The notes: generated by a model from the letters alone, not told the origin. Counted from the first letter of the stretch, positions 37,701 to 48,327 are shown. The stretch is DNA of 64,000 bases from Rhodoplanes serenus (GCA_945897515.1 CAMDFO010000010.1:1-64000); one strand, 5' to 3'. Numbers and translations: made by a program.

Positions 37701-38510
37701 ATGTCCGACATGCGGCTGATCGTGGCTGGCGCCGGCGGGCGCATGGGCCGCACCCTGGTCAAGGCGATCGCCGAGACCGCGGGACTGACGCTTGCCGGGG
37801 CGGTCGAGGATGCGGGCTCGCCGCTGATCGGCCAAGACTCCGGCGTGCTTGCCGGGCTCGGCAACAACGGCATCGCGCTCATGGCCGACGCCAAGGCGCT
37901 GCTCGCCAAGGCCGACGGCATCATCGACTTCACCGTGCCGAAGGCGACGGTCGCGCTCGCCGGGCTGACCGCGGGCAAGGTGCACATCGTCGGCACCACC
38001 GGACTTTCGGCCGAGCAGGAGAACGAGATCAAGGCGTCGGCCAAGAGCGCCGTGATCGTGAAGTCCGGCAACATGAGCATGGGCGTCAATCTGCTCGCCG
38101 CGCTGGCCAAGCGTGTCGCCAGGACGCTCGACGAGGAGTTCGACATCGAGGTGCTGGAGATGCACCACAACAAGAAGATCGACGCGCCGTCCGGCACCGC
38201 GCTGATGCTCGGCCGCGCGGCGGCGGAGGGCCGCGGCATCGACTTGAACCAGCGTTCGGTGCGCAGCCGCGACGGCCACACCGGCGCGCGCACCATGGGC
38301 GACATCGGTTTCGCGGCGCTGCGCGGCGGCACCGTGGTCGGCGAGCACAGCGTGATCTTTGCCGGACCCGCCGAGCGCATCGAACTGGTGCACAAGGCCG
38401 AAGACCGCATGATCTTCGCGCGGGGTGCGTTGAAGGCGGCCGCCTGGGCGCGCGGACAGAAGCCCGGGCTCTATTCGATGGCCGACGTGCTCGGCCTCGG
38501 CGACATGTGA
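37701..38510 (+). CDS. dapB: 4-hydroxy-tetrahydrodipicolinate reductase
   Basis: NAD(P)H-dependent enzyme of lysine and diaminopimelate synthesis, 269 residues. Rossmann motif [20 protein letters not shown], the [20 protein letters not shown] stretch, and the catalytic/substrate motif [20 protein letters not shown] are canonical. ATG 37701 is chosen for the conserved N-terminus with GGAGAACG upstream. Provides meso-DAP for peptidoglycan. Confidence 0.97.
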   Translation: MSDMRLIVAGAGGRMGRTLVKAIAETAGLTLAGAVEDAGSPLIGQDSGVLAGLGNNGIALMADAKALLAKADGIIDFTVPKATVALAGLTAGKVHIVGTTGLSAEQENEIKASAKSAVIVKSGNMSMGVNLLAALAKRVARTLDEEFDIEVLEMHHNKKIDAPSGTALMLGRAAAEGRGIDLNQRSVRSRDGHTGARTMGDIGFAALRGGTVVGEHSVIFAGPAERIELVHKAEDRMIFARGALKAAAWARGQKPGLYSMADVLGLGDM

Positions 38511-38520
38511 GCTTCCGGCG

Positions 38521-38715
38521 GTGGCTCAGCTCAAGACAATGGCGAACTCGCGGCTGGCGGTCGCGTTGATTTTCGCGGTCGGCGGCGCCGCGGTCATCGG
38601 CTTCGTGTTCGTGCCGGAACTGTCGCCCGGCACCGATCCATTCTGGGCGTTCGGAGGCGCGTTCGCCTTCATGCTGATCGTGATGGTCGCGGGCCAGGCG
38701 GCGAAGAGTCGGTAG
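38521..38715 (+). CDS. Small two-helix membrane protein
   Basis: Protein of 58-64 residues, depending on start (GTG 38521 or ATG 38539). Two hydrophobic segments, LAVALIFAVGGAAVIGFVFV and FWAFGGAFAFMLIVMVAGQA, separated by PELSPGTDP, predict a hairpin in the inner membrane. It begins 10 nt after the dapB stop, so it is probably co-transcribed. No strong ribosome-binding site was seen for either start. Function not recognised. Confidence 0.6.
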   Translation: MAQLKTMANSRLAVALIFAVGGAAVIGFVFVPELSPGTDPFWAFGGAFAFMLIVMVAGQAAKSR

Positions 38716-38737
38716 CCAGGACAGGCCGGGCTACATC

Positions 38738-40273
<1,536 letters not shown>

Positions 40274-40315
40274 CGCGCGTTAGATAGCGATGAAATCGAA
40301 GGCGGGCAATCCGCG

Positions 40316-40353
40316 GTCATTCCGGGCCCGCGCTTCGCGCGTCCCGGAATGAC
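40316..40353. repeat. Palindromic repeat GTCATTCCGGG...CCCGGAATGAC
   Basis: The arms GTCATTCCGGG and CCCGGAATGAC enclose a second small dyad CGCGCTTCGCGCG. It lies between the convergently ordered gpmI start region and the end of the Ada-like gene. Confidence 0.7.
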
Positions 40354-40359
40354 GAGACG

Positions 40360-41271
40360 TTACGCCGCCACCGTGCCGGCCTCCCAGCCGAGCATCGCGC
40401 GCTTGCGGGTGATGCCCCAGTGATAGCCGGTCAGGTCGCCGGACTTTCCGATCACGCGGTGGCAGGGCACGACGAACGAGATCGGATTCTTGCCCACAGC
40501 GGCGCCGACCGCGCGGGCCGCCGCTGGCCGGCCGATGTTGCCGGCGATGGCCGAATAGGTCGCGGCACGGCCCATCGGGATTCGCAGCAGCGTCTCCCAG
40601 ACCCGCACCTCGAAGTCGGTGCCGATCAGCACCACGCGCAGCGGGCGATCGGGCCGCCACTCCTTGCGATCAAAGATCCGATGCGCCAGCGGCGCGGTCT
40701 TGGCAGTGTCCTCGACATAGTTCGCCTTGGGCCAGCGGCGGCGCATGTCGGCCATGTTGGCTTGTTCCTCGCCGGGATCGCCGAAGGCCAGGCCCGCGAG
40801 TCCGCGCCCGGTTGCCATCACCAGCGCGGTGCCGAACGGCGACGGATGGTAGCCGTAGGAAATCGTCAGCCCTTCGCCGCCCGACTTCCATTCGCCCGGC
40901 GACATCGCCTCGTGGGTGACGAACAGGTCGTGCAGCCGTCCCGGGCCGGACAGGCCGACCTCATAGGAGGCATCGAGCACGCTGGCGCTGTCGCGCAGCA
41001 ACGTACGCGCGCTGTCCAGCGTGAGCGCCTGGAGGAAGGCCTTCGGCGTGAGCCCGGCCCAGCGGCGGAACAGGTGGTGCAGCTCGGCCGGGGTGACGCC
41101 AGCGGCCTCGGCGATCTCGTCGATCTCCGGCTGGTCGCGCCAGTGGCCGCGGATATGGGCGATGGCGCGGCGCACGACATCGTAGTCGGCGGCAGCGTCG
41201 GTGAGCGGCCCCAGGTCGGGCATCCGGTCGGGCGAGAGCATGGCTGTCTCCATCGTCATTGTGCTCTTCAT
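40360..41271 (-). CDS. AraC-type HTH fused to methylated-DNA cysteine methyltransferase
   Basis: Protein of 303 residues: N-terminal AraC helix-turn-helix pair (IDEIAEAAGVTPAELHHLFR, RWAGLTPKAFLQALTLDSAR) followed by an Ogt/AGT domain with active-site FVVPCHRVIGKSG and the DNA-contact region RVWETLLRIPMGRAATYSAI. This is the E. coli Ada order, but the N-terminal zinc-Cys phosphotriester-repair domain is absent, so methyl-phosphotriester sensing is not expected. It repairs O6-methylguanine and may regulate transcription. The gene is divergent from nothing close and follows gpmI on the same strand. Confidence 0.9.
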   Translation of the reverse strand: MKSTMTMETAMLSPDRMPDLGPLTDAAADYDVVRRAIAHIRGHWRDQPEIDEIAEAAGVTPAELHHLFRRWAGLTPKAFLQALTLDSARTLLRDSASVLDASYEVGLSGPGRLHDLFVTHEAMSPGEWKSGGEGLTISYGYHPSPFGTALVMATGRGLAGLAFGDPGEEQANMADMRRRWPKANYVEDTAKTAPLAHRIFDRKEWRPDRPLRVVLIGTDFEVRVWETLLRIPMGRAATYSAIAGNIGRPAAARAVGAAVGKNPISFVVPCHRVIGKSGDLTGYHWGITRKRAMLGWEAGTVAA

Positions 41272-41309
41272 CTAGGCCGCGAAAGGCGGCCCGCCCACCC
41301 GATTTCTGA

Positions 41310-41822
41310 CTAGAACACAGCCGTCCGGGTCGGCCCGCGCCGGGCCTCGCCCAGCGCCGCCGACAGCGCCTTGGCGAAGCTTTCACGCTCCTCGGGCGCC
41401 AGGAAACCGGCGACCGCGAGCCGCCGCCCGCGCGACACCAGGAACAGCCGCAGCAGGCCGTAGTCCTCGTGGGTTTCGCGATCGAGCCTCGTCCACACCG
41501 GATTGAGCGTCCATTCGGCGACCTTGCCGCGGTGGCTGACCTTGCGGACGCGAAGCTCGGAGGGCGTCACCGTCACCTCCTCGAAAGCGGCGGCGGCGCG
41601 GTAGTTGGCCCGGAACGCCCAGTACACCAACACCACGTCGATCCCGAGGAAGCCGATCACGGGCCATGCGCCCAGAATGAAAAACAGCACGCCGCCGACG
41701 AAGCTGATGCCGCCGATCAGCCCCATCACCACCAGGAAGCCGGTTCTGCCGAGCGAGCGATGCGGCGTGATGATCGCCGAAAAAAGCGGGGGCTCGCGGC
41801 GGGGATCGTTGTCCGGCATCAT
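41310..41822 (-). CDS. DUF2244 membrane protein
   Basis: Protein of about 170 residues with two transmembrane helices in the N-terminal half (TGFLVVMGLIGGISFVGGVL, AWPVIGFLGIDVVLVYWAFR) and a soluble beta-rich C-terminal part containing WTRLDRETHEDYGLLRLFLV. The pattern LFSAIITPHRSLGRTGF marks DUF2244. Start at ATG 41822 is chosen nearest the conserved region; ATG 41819 or 41843 is possible, and the last would overlap the first bases of nth on the other strand. No strong ribosome-binding site is visible. Function unknown. Confidence 0.82.
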   Translation of the reverse strand: MMPDNDPRREPPLFSAIITPHRSLGRTGFLVVMGLIGGISFVGGVLFFILGAWPVIGFLGIDVVLVYWAFRANYRAAAAFEEVTVTPSELRVRKVSHRGKVAEWTLNPVWTRLDRETHEDYGLLRLFLVSRGRRLAVAGFLAPEERESFAKALSAALGEARRGPTRTAVF

Positions 41823-41841
41823 GAGCTGAATATAGGGAAAC

Positions 41842-42675
41842 ATGGCCAAGAAAACGATGCGCCAAACGACCAGGCGGAAGTCCAAGTCAAAAGCCAAAAC
41901 CGTCAAGGCGTTGAAGAAGGCCAAGGCGGGCAAGGCCGCCAAGGTCAAAACGCCGAGTGCGCAGATCGACGCCGACATCAAGGCGTTGCACGGCGAACTG
42001 CCGCAATGGTCGCCCGCCGAGGTCGAGGAGGCGTTCCGCCGCTTGCAGGCGGCGATGCCGGAGCCCAAGGGCGAACTGATTCATATCAACCCGTTCACGC
42101 TGCTGGTCGCCGTCGTGCTCTCCGCGCAGGCGACCGACGCCGGCGTGAACAAGGCGACGCCCGCGTTGTTCCGGCTCGCCGACACGCCGGAGAAGATGGT
42201 CAAGCTCGGCGAGGCCAAGGTGCGCGAGCTGATCAAGACCATCGGCCTGTTCCGCACCAAGGCTAAGAACGTCATCACGCTGTCGCAGAAGCTGATCGCC
42301 GAGCACGGCGGGCAGGTGCCGAACACCCGCGAGGCGCTGCAGGAGCTGCCCGGCGTCGGCCGCAAGACCGCGAACGTGGTGCTGAACATGGCGTTCGGCG
42401 AACCCACCATGGCGGTGGACACGCATGTCTTCCGCATCGGCAACCGGACCGGTCTGGCGCCGGGTAAAAATCCGCTGGAGGTCGAGCTGAAATTGCTGGA
42501 GGCGATTCCGGCGCACTACATGATGCACGCGCATCACTGGCTGATCCTGCACGGGCGCTACATCTGCCTGGCGCGCCGCCCGTTGTGCGAAAGGTGCGTC
42601 ATCGCGGATTTGTGCAAGTGGCCGGGGAAGACGACGTTCCTTAGAACGGACGCCACCGTTTCGCCGTCACCCTGA
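41842..42675 (+). CDS. nth: Endonuclease III
   Basis: DNA glycosylase/AP lyase of 277 residues that removes oxidised pyrimidines. Helix-hairpin-helix LQELPGVGRKTANVVLNMAF with catalytic Lys, the catalytic Asp in AVDTHVFRIGNRTGLAPG, and the 4Fe-4S cluster loop C-x6-C-x2-C-x5-C (CLARRPLCERCVIADLC) are all present. An N-terminal tail of about 35 residues is extremely Lys/Arg/Ala rich (MAKKTMRQTTRRKSKSKAKT...), not part of the fold and probably for DNA binding. Its ATG lies head to head with the DUF2244 start. Confidence 0.96.
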   Translation: MAKKTMRQTTRRKSKSKAKTVKALKKAKAGKAAKVKTPSAQIDADIKALHGELPQWSPAEVEEAFRRLQAAMPEPKGELIHINPFTLLVAVVLSAQATDAGVNKATPALFRLADTPEKMVKLGEAKVRELIKTIGLFRTKAKNVITLSQKLIAEHGGQVPNTREALQELPGVGRKTANVVLNMAFGEPTMAVDTHVFRIGNRTGLAPGKNPLEVELKLLEAIPAHYMMHAHHWLILHGRYICLARRPLCERCVIADLCKWPGKTTFLRTDATVSPSP

Positions 42676-42797
42676 GGTGCTCGGCGTCTTCGCCGAGCCT
42701 CGAAGGGCGACGGCCCGGCTCGTGCAATACGTTGTTGCGGCATCGGGGCCGTGCATCCTTCGAGGCGCGCAAGGGCGCGCACCTCAGGATGACGGGT
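42668..42797. repeat. Inverted intergenic repeat (CACCCTGAGGTGC ... GCACCTCAGGATG)
   Basis: Outer arms CACCCTGAGGTGC and GCGCACCTCAGGATG with inner arms CCTCGAAGG / CCTTCGAGG fold into a long cruciform between nth and the EI24 gene (convergent). This is another dispersed intergenic repeat type of Bradyrhizobium-like genomes. It overlaps the last codons of nth, whose tail DATVSPSP is therefore repeat-derived. Confidence 0.7.
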
Positions 42798-42805
42798 CGA
42801 GAGAG

Positions 42806-43540
42806 CTAAGCTCGCCGTGGCTCGACTAATTGGACCGGCCGCCCTGCCAGCCGCTTGTACATGTGAACCATCAGCGCCGTGGCGAACAGCGGCGTGGCGA
42901 GGTTCACGATCGGGATCGAAACGAACATCGCAATCAGCAGCCCCGCCGCGAACACGCTGCCGCGATGCGCACGGCGCAGCGCCACAGCCTCGGCCGGCGG
43001 GTGAAAGCGCATGGCGGCGAGCAGGAAGTATTCGCGGCTCAGCAAGTAGGCGTTCGCCACGAACATGATCACCAGGCCAAGCCCCGCGAAAAAGAGAAAC
43101 GGCACGGCGACGAGATAGACCGCGACCGCGATCAGCGCAGTCTTGATGCCCTGCCAGAGCGCCACTCCGAGCGGCAGCGCGTGGCCCGGCGCATCGGCCG
43201 GATAATGTGTGCGCTCGACCTCGTCGGCGATCTCGTCGACGAAGAATGTGCCGACGAACGCCGACACCGCAGGCATCAGGAAGATCGCGCCGGCGACGAT
43301 GCCGAGTGTCGCGGCGATGGAAAGCACCCAGACCAGGATGCTCCAGCCGGTGTGCGGCACCACGCCGACGTTGACCTCGGCCCAGCTCGTGCCGCTCTCC
43401 GCCATCCAGGCGAACATGCGGTGCAGCCCGATGCCGGTCAGCACGACCATGATGAGCGCAAGCCCGATCGACTTAAGCAACACCCGCCGGAACGGCGGCG
43501 ACGCCATCTGGGTGAGGGTCTGGAACGCGGCTGTGAGCAT
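42806..43540 (-). CDS. EI24 / CysZ-like membrane protein
   Basis: Inner-membrane protein of 244 residues with about five to six hydrophobic segments (LLKSIGLALIMVVLTGIGLH, ILVWVLSIAATLGIVAGAIF, TALIAVAVYLVAVPFLFFAG, LIAMFVSIPIVNLATPLFAT). The family is EI24/CysZ, which in enterobacteria mediates sulfate uptake for cysteine synthesis. The start at ATG 43540 gives MLTAAFQTLTQMASPPFRRV. No cys genes are adjacent, so sulfate transport is only a family-based guess. Confidence 0.82.
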   Translation of the reverse strand: MLTAAFQTLTQMASPPFRRVLLKSIGLALIMVVLTGIGLHRMFAWMAESGTSWAEVNVGVVPHTGWSILVWVLSIAATLGIVAGAIFLMPAVSAFVGTFFVDEIADEVERTHYPADAPGHALPLGVALWQGIKTALIAVAVYLVAVPFLFFAGLGLVIMFVANAYLLSREYFLLAAMRFHPPAEAVALRRAHRGSVFAAGLLIAMFVSIPIVNLATPLFATALMVHMYKRLAGRPVQLVEPRRA

Positions 43541-43613
43541 CGGTGTCTCCGCACAAACGTGAGGAGAGGTGGGGATGTGGAGAACGCGCGGCAAGGGCGG
43601 CGCTCCATACTCC

Positions 43614-43697
43614 GTCATGCCCGGCCTTGTGCCGGGCATCCACGTCTTGGCTAAGCACAAGGAAGGCGTGGATGGCCGGGACAAGCCCGGCCATGAC
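43614..43697. repeat. Palindromic intergenic repeat, family A
   Basis: Full copy: GTCATGCCCGGCCTTGTGCC ... CATCCACGTCTTGG on the left and GGCGTGGATGGCCGGGACAA ... GGCCATGAC on the right. It sits between the EI24 gene and the YiiX-like gene. Confidence 0.8.
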
Positions 43698-43719
43698 GGC
43701 ATGAGAGCGGCGGTGAAAT

Positions 43720-44538
43720 CTAAGCCGCGACCTGCGATGCTCTCGCCGGAGCGTCCGGCACCATCGGCGGGGACACCACGTCCTGCGCTGCCGCGACCAT
43801 GTCGGCCCAGCACATCTTGCGATAGTCGAAGCCCTTCTCGACCGTCGGCTTGACCAGTTGGAAATACGGCGAGATGTCGAAATCGCGCGGCGCGTAGAGC
43901 GACGAGTGGCGGATTTCCAGTATCTCTTCCCGTGCGGCTTCGCTCTCCATCATCGTCACCCGCGGCAGGATGGGATAGCGCACGGATTCGAATGCCTGCG
44001 CGATCAGCGCCGAGCAGATGATGCGCGTGGGATGGCCGGAGCCGAGCGCCATCATGCGCCGCCGCCAGCGCTGCGGCACCGGCAGCGGCATCAGGAGGCG
44101 CAGGAGATCGAAGATGTTCTTGACGTCGTAATCGAAGCCGATGCGCTCGGCCGCATAGGTGCAGACCCGCGCGCGGTCGTCGTCGGTCAATCCGATCGGC
44201 CGGCAGATGCGGGTGTGGAAGCGCTGATACTTCGACAGCGGCACACCGACCACACCTTCGCCGAGCACGGCCTCGACCAGAACCAGGGGCTCGCCGTCCT
44301 TCGCGGTGCGCTCGCCGATCGGCCCGACATAGAGCGCGGCGTGCGACCAGGTGGACTGGGTGAGGTATTTGATGATGCCGGAGACGTTGTTGTTGCCTTC
44401 GACCAGCAGCACATCGCCGGGCTGCAGCGTGGCGCGCAAGGCTTCGGGATCGCTCGGCGTGAACGGCTCGTAGCCGTCGACCGGCCGTTCCAGGTATTGG
44501 GCGATGGCTCGCCCGACGCCGCCAAGCATCCAATCCAT
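43720..44538 (-). CDS. YiiX/YebB-like permuted papain-fold (NlpC/P60 clan) hydrolase
   Basis: Protein of 272 residues. The permuted papain-like arrangement is seen: His in LTQSTWSHAALYVGPIGERT early, and the nucleophile Cys in RIICSALIAQAFESVRYPI later. PGDVLLVEGNNNVSGIIKYL precedes the His and is typical of the YiiX/C92 group, thought to cleave amide or ester bonds in lipids or peptidoglycan. No signal peptide is present, so a cytoplasmic location is likely. Substrate unknown. Divergent from the amine oxidase gene. Confidence 0.82.
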   Translation of the reverse strand: MDWMLGGVGRAIAQYLERPVDGYEPFTPSDPEALRATLQPGDVLLVEGNNNVSGIIKYLTQSTWSHAALYVGPIGERTAKDGEPLVLVEAVLGEGVVGVPLSKYQRFHTRICRPIGLTDDDRARVCTYAAERIGFDYDVKNIFDLLRLLMPLPVPQRWRRRMMALGSGHPTRIICSALIAQAFESVRYPILPRVTMMESEAAREEILEIRHSSLYAPRDFDISPYFQLVKPTVEKGFDYRKMCWADMVAAAQDVVSPPMVPDAPARASQVAA

Positions 44539-44758
44539 AACGCGGCACTCTCCCCGAACGGCGCGTTATTCACGCCGCCTCATTGACTCCCAATTTAGAC
44601 GAAACTGATTGCAAATCGGTTCACCCGTACCGTTGCGAACCAATCGTTAGCCATGCCGTTTGCGGGAGAAGCCCTGATCGGGCAAGATTTTAGGAGAACC
44701 GCGCTTCGACGCGGAAACCAAATGCAAACCATGAAATCCAATCCATGACTGGCAAACC

Positions 44759-46132
44759 ATGGCTGGTGTGACCCGCCGATCGTTCCTGGCTGCCTCGGCC
44801 TCCGCACTGGCGGCGCCGGCGCTCGGCGCCCCCGCGTCCGGTGAGGTCGATGCGGTCATCGTCGGGGCGGGCGCGGCCGGCATCGCTGCGGCGCGCCGGA
44901 TGGCTGCGGCCGGCCGGCGGTTCATCCTGGTCGAGGCGGCGCCGCGTGTCGGCGGCCGCTGCATCACCGATACTCGGGCTTTTGGCGTTCCGTTCGATCG
45001 CGGCGCGCACTGGATCTACACGCCCGACATCAATCCGGTGGCGAAGCTCAGCGCCCGCACTGGGCTCGATGTCTATCCGGCGCCGCCGGGACAGAAGGTG
45101 CGCGTCGGACGGCGCAATGCGCGCGAGGGCGAGTTGGAGGATTTTCTTGCGGCGCTGGTTCGCTCCAATCGCGCGATCGTGGAAGCCTCGCGCGGCCGCG
45201 CGGACATCCATTGTGCGCAGGCATTGCCGAAGGACCTCGGCGACTGGCGGCAGACCGTGGAGTTCGTGCTCGGGCCCTACGCGTGCAGCAAGGATCTCAA
45301 CGAAATGTCGGCGATGGACTACGGCCGCTGGACCGAGCGCGACACCGCGGCGTTTTGCCGCCAAGGTTTCGGTGCGTTGCTGGCAAAGCTTGCCGAGGGA
45401 ATTCCAGTGCAGCTCGGCACGCCGGTTTCGCAGATCGCCGGCCGCCCCAGCCGGGTCGAGGTCCGCACCGAGCGCGGCACGCTTGCCGGACGATACGCCA
45501 TCGTCACCGCGTCGACCGGCGTGCTGGCGTCCGGGAAGATCAAGTTCGAGCCGGATATTCCGAAGCGGCAACTCGACGCGCTCGGCCGGCTGAAGCTCGG
45601 CAGCGCCGACCACATCGCGCTGGAACTCGCCGGCAATCCGCTGGGCCTGCAACGCGACGAACTGGTGTTCGAGAAAGCGGCCGGCGCGAACACCGCGGCG
45701 TTGCTTGCCAATGTGTCGGGCACGCCGCTCGCGCTGGTCACGGTGGCCGGACGGTTCGGTCGCGAGCTGTCGGCCAAAGGCGAGCGGGCGATGGTGGATT
45801 TCGCCGGCGAGTGGCTTGCGGGACTTTACGGCAACGACATACGCCAAGCGATCAAGCGCACCCAAGCCACGCGCTGGAATGACGACCCGTGGACGCTGGG
45901 CGCCATCGCCGCCGCGTCGCCCGGCGCGCAAGGCTCGCGCAAGATCATGATGGAGCCGCTGCGCGACCGGATTTTCTTTGCCGGCGAAGCCGTGCACGAG
46001 ACGATGTGGGGCACGGTCGGCGGCGCCTGGGAATCCGGCGAGCGGGCGGCCGAGGCGGTCTTGCGCAAGCTCGGCGTCTTGAAGGAGCCGGTGGAGCCGA
46101 AGCCGGAACGGCCCTCGCGCAAGCGGTCATGA
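44759..46132 (+). CDS. Tat-exported flavin monoamine oxidase family protein
   Basis: FAD-dependent amine oxidase of 457 residues. The N-terminus MAGVTRRSFLAASASALAAP is a twin-arginine signal, so the folded flavoprotein is exported. The FAD motif is AVIVGAGAAGIAAARRMAAA with the following Glu in LVEAAPRVGGRC; the C-terminal FAD-contacting segment is IFFAGEAVHETMWGTVGGAW, ESGERAAEAV. Substrate (amine or polyamine) unknown. Its TGA overlaps the next gene's ATG (ATGA), so the two are coupled. Confidence 0.9.
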   Translation: MAGVTRRSFLAASASALAAPALGAPASGEVDAVIVGAGAAGIAAARRMAAAGRRFILVEAAPRVGGRCITDTRAFGVPFDRGAHWIYTPDINPVAKLSARTGLDVYPAPPGQKVRVGRRNAREGELEDFLAALVRSNRAIVEASRGRADIHCAQALPKDLGDWRQTVEFVLGPYACSKDLNEMSAMDYGRWTERDTAAFCRQGFGALLAKLAEGIPVQLGTPVSQIAGRPSRVEVRTERGTLAGRYAIVTASTGVLASGKIKFEPDIPKRQLDALGRLKLGSADHIALELAGNPLGLQRDELVFEKAAGANTAALLANVSGTPLALVTVAGRFGRELSAKGERAMVDFAGEWLAGLYGNDIRQAIKRTQATRWNDDPWTLGAIAAASPGAQGSRKIMMEPLRDRIFFAGEAVHETMWGTVGGAWESGERAAEAVLRKLGVLKEPVEPKPERPSRKRS

Positions 46133-46806
46133 ACCCACGCCCGAGAGCGTTGATTGCCTGGTCGAGCGGCAAGGACAGCGCTTGGGCGCTGCATGTGGTT
46201 CGCCGCGCGGGCGAATACGATGTCGTCGGCGCGTTGACCACCGTGACCGATGCGTTTGCGCGTGTCAGCATTCATGGTGCGCGCGAAGAGCTGCTGACGG
46301 CGCAGCTCGAAGCGGCGGAACTGCCGGCGACGATCGTGCGCATTCCCTATCCGTGCCCCAACGAGATTTACGAGCGCGAGATGGCGGCGGCGATGGCGCA
46401 GGCGCAGGCCAGGAGCGACGGCATCACGCATGTCATTTTCGGCGACCTGTTCCTGGAGGACGTGCGGGCCTATCGCGAGAGCCGGCTGGCGCCGACCGGC
46501 ATCGTGCCGGTGTTTCCGCTCTGGCGAATGCCGACCGATGGACTGGCGCGCGACATGATCGCCGCAGGGGTCGAGGCGCGATTGGTCTGCGTCGATCTCA
46601 AGAGACTGGCGAACGGCTTCGCGGGCCGCCGGTTCGACGCCGCGCTGCTGGCGGACCTGCCGACAGGGGTCGATCCTTGCGGCGAGAACGGTGAGTTTCA
46701 CTCGTTCGTGGCGGCCGGCCCGATGCTCCGGCGTGCGATTCCTGTGACGGTCGGCGAGACGGTCGAGCGCGATGGATTAGCCTACGCGGATTTTATGCCG
46801 GTTTAG
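46129..46806 (+). CDS. Dph6-like ATP-pyrophosphatase domain protein
   Basis: PP-loop ATPase of 225 residues related to diphthamide synthase Dph6 and MJ0570. The PP-loop is ALIAWSSGKDSAWALHVVRR; the family motifs THVIFGDLFLEDVRAYRESR and GVDPCGENGEFHSFVAAGPM follow. Bacteria lack diphthamide, so the acceptor is some other carboxylate to be amidated. Start ATG 46129 overlaps the amine oxidase stop. It ends one base before the convergent VOC gene. Confidence 0.88.
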   Translation: MNPRPRALIAWSSGKDSAWALHVVRRAGEYDVVGALTTVTDAFARVSIHGAREELLTAQLEAAELPATIVRIPYPCPNEIYEREMAAAMAQAQARSDGITHVIFGDLFLEDVRAYRESRLAPTGIVPVFPLWRMPTDGLARDMIAAGVEARLVCVDLKRLANGFAGRRFDAALLADLPTGVDPCGENGEFHSFVAAGPMLRRAIPVTVGETVERDGLAYADFMPV

Positions 46807-46807
46807 C

Positions 46808-47173
46808 TCAATGCGGCCGCGAGGCTTCGGCGAACACCATCAGGCCTTGCGGGCTCTCGACCGCCCATTCGCGCATTCCGGCGAGCTTGGCCTCGCCAAT
46901 AAAGGTATCGCGCAGCTCGCCGCGCATGTCCTCGAGCGATTCGACCCAGACATAGAGCGCGGGCTTTTCTTCGAGCAAAGCCACCGCGCGCGCCGGCAGC
47001 GTGCGCTCGGCATACTCGTGGTTGAGCAGGATGACGGTGGTCTGTCCGGCCGACACGCCGACGCAGCCGTCGTCGCTGGTTTCGCGCGGCACGAAGCCGA
47101 GCGCGATGTAGCGCATGCGGGCGTCGTCGATGTCTTCGACCAGATAGATCGGTGTGGCGCGTCGGGCGAGCAT
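46808..47173 (-). CDS. Glyoxalase/VOC superfamily protein
   Basis: Protein of 121 residues forming a single VOC beta-alpha-beta unit pair: TPIYLVEDIDDARMRYIALG FVPRETSDDG at the start and MREWAVESPQGLMVFAEASR at the end. The usual metal ligands are not obvious in the first half, so it may be a binding rather than a catalytic member. Convergent with the Dph6-like gene. Function unknown. Confidence 0.75.
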   Translation of the reverse strand: MLARRATPIYLVEDIDDARMRYIALGFVPRETSDDGCVGVSAGQTTVILLNHEYAERTLPARAVALLEEKPALYVWVESLEDMRGELRDTFIGEAKLAGMREWAVESPQGLMVFAEASRPH

Positions 47174-47261
47174 CGCGTCTCCCTGAGGACGCGGATGCTA
47201 CTCTCGATGCAAACTGATTCGCGACGGTGATGACGCAGTTATCAGAATCTGATTTCGCGCC

Positions 47262-48218
47262 CTATTTCAGTCCCCACGGCGTCAGACCGGCATTCTCCAT
47301 CTCGACGCGCCACACGCCATTCTGCTGCGCCTCGGTGATGTAGAGCCATTTCGTGCCGGGCTTGAACGCGAGATTGGTGGTGAAGCGGCCGGCCGGGACC
47401 GGAATGAACTCCTGGATCTCGTGCCAGGGATCGACCACGTAGATGCCCTGCGCGCCGAAGTTGGCCACGTACAGGTTGCCGCGCTCGTCGAACTTCATGC
47501 CGTCCGGCCCGAAGCCGCTGAGGAAGTACGTCGACACGAAACAACTGAACAAGCCGCCGCCGACCTTGTCGAGCGGGCAGCGCCAGTTTCGGTTCTGCCG
47601 CAGATCGGTGACATAGATCGAGTTGCCGTCCGGCGTCAGCGCGACGCCGTTCGGCATGGCGAGATTGCCGATCAGCTTGGTCAGCTTCTTGTAGCCGCCT
47701 GCCGCTTCGGCGAAGAACAGCGATCCGGTCGGATCGTCGGCGCCGGTCTGCCACGCGTCGGTGAAGTACAGGTTGCCGTCGTTGTCGAACACCAGGTCGT
47801 TCGGGCCCTTGAACGGTTGGCCGTGGTAGAAGCGGATCAGGAAATCGACCTTCTTGCTCTTGGGCTCGTAGGTCCACACGCCGTAGCGCCGGTCGGTGAC
47901 GAAGATGCGTCCGTCCTGATGCAGCGCGGCGCCCTGGGGCTGCGAATCCGGCGCGGCCTGGACCACACGCACGACCTTGTCGCCCTCGACCCGCGACAGC
48001 CATCCGCCCAGAACCTCGACGATCCAGAGGTTGCCTTCCTTGTCGAACATCGGGCCTTCGAGGAACTGACCGCCCTTGGCGACCAGCTCGACGTTGCGCT
48101 TCTTGTTCAGCAGTTCCAGGAGCGGGCCTGCGGCGGCCGCCTGCGGCATGGCGATGAGAGCTGCAAGCGCCAGCCCCAGCATGCCCCCGACCATTCGTCT
48201 CGCGACGTTCGGCGTCAT
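47262..48218 (-). CDS. Exported SMP-30/gluconolactonase-like beta-propeller protein
   Basis: Protein of 318 residues. The start at ATG 48218 (GGGGAGAG upstream) gives a signal peptide MTPNVARRMVGGMLGLALAA ... AAAA. Six-bladed propeller features: QFLEGPMFDKEGNLWIVEVL, FKGPNDLVFDNDGNLYFTDA, MPNGVALTPDGNSIYVTDLR, FGPDGMKFDERGNLYVANFG. The Glu, Asn and Asp metal ligands of the SMP-30 group are suggested in the first three. Likely a periplasmic lactonase or sugar-acid hydrolase. It lies 110 nt downstream of the UbiD-family gene on the same strand. Confidence 0.87.
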   Translation of the reverse strand: MTPNVARRMVGGMLGLALAALIAMPQAAAAGPLLELLNKKRNVELVAKGGQFLEGPMFDKEGNLWIVEVLGGWLSRVEGDKVVRVVQAAPDSQPQGAALHQDGRIFVTDRRYGVWTYEPKSKKVDFLIRFYHGQPFKGPNDLVFDNDGNLYFTDAWQTGADDPTGSLFFAEAAGGYKKLTKLIGNLAMPNGVALTPDGNSIYVTDLRQNRNWRCPLDKVGGGLFSCFVSTYFLSGFGPDGMKFDERGNLYVANFGAQGIYVVDPWHEIQEFIPVPAGRFTTNLAFKPGTKWLYITEAQQNGVWRVEMENAGLTPWGLK

Positions 48219-48327
48219 TTTGACTCTCCCCACTCATACGCAACCAACGGAAAGCACTGGCTTTTTGCTACGGTCCAGCGCCTTTCCATAAAATTGCACA
48301 ATTTTGCATAAGCGGGAAGGCGGTTGT

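Noticed and set aside
40360-41271. Full Ada protein
   Set aside because: The N-terminal zinc-Cys domain is missing; the product starts with the AraC HTH, so it is an HTH-Ogt fusion only.
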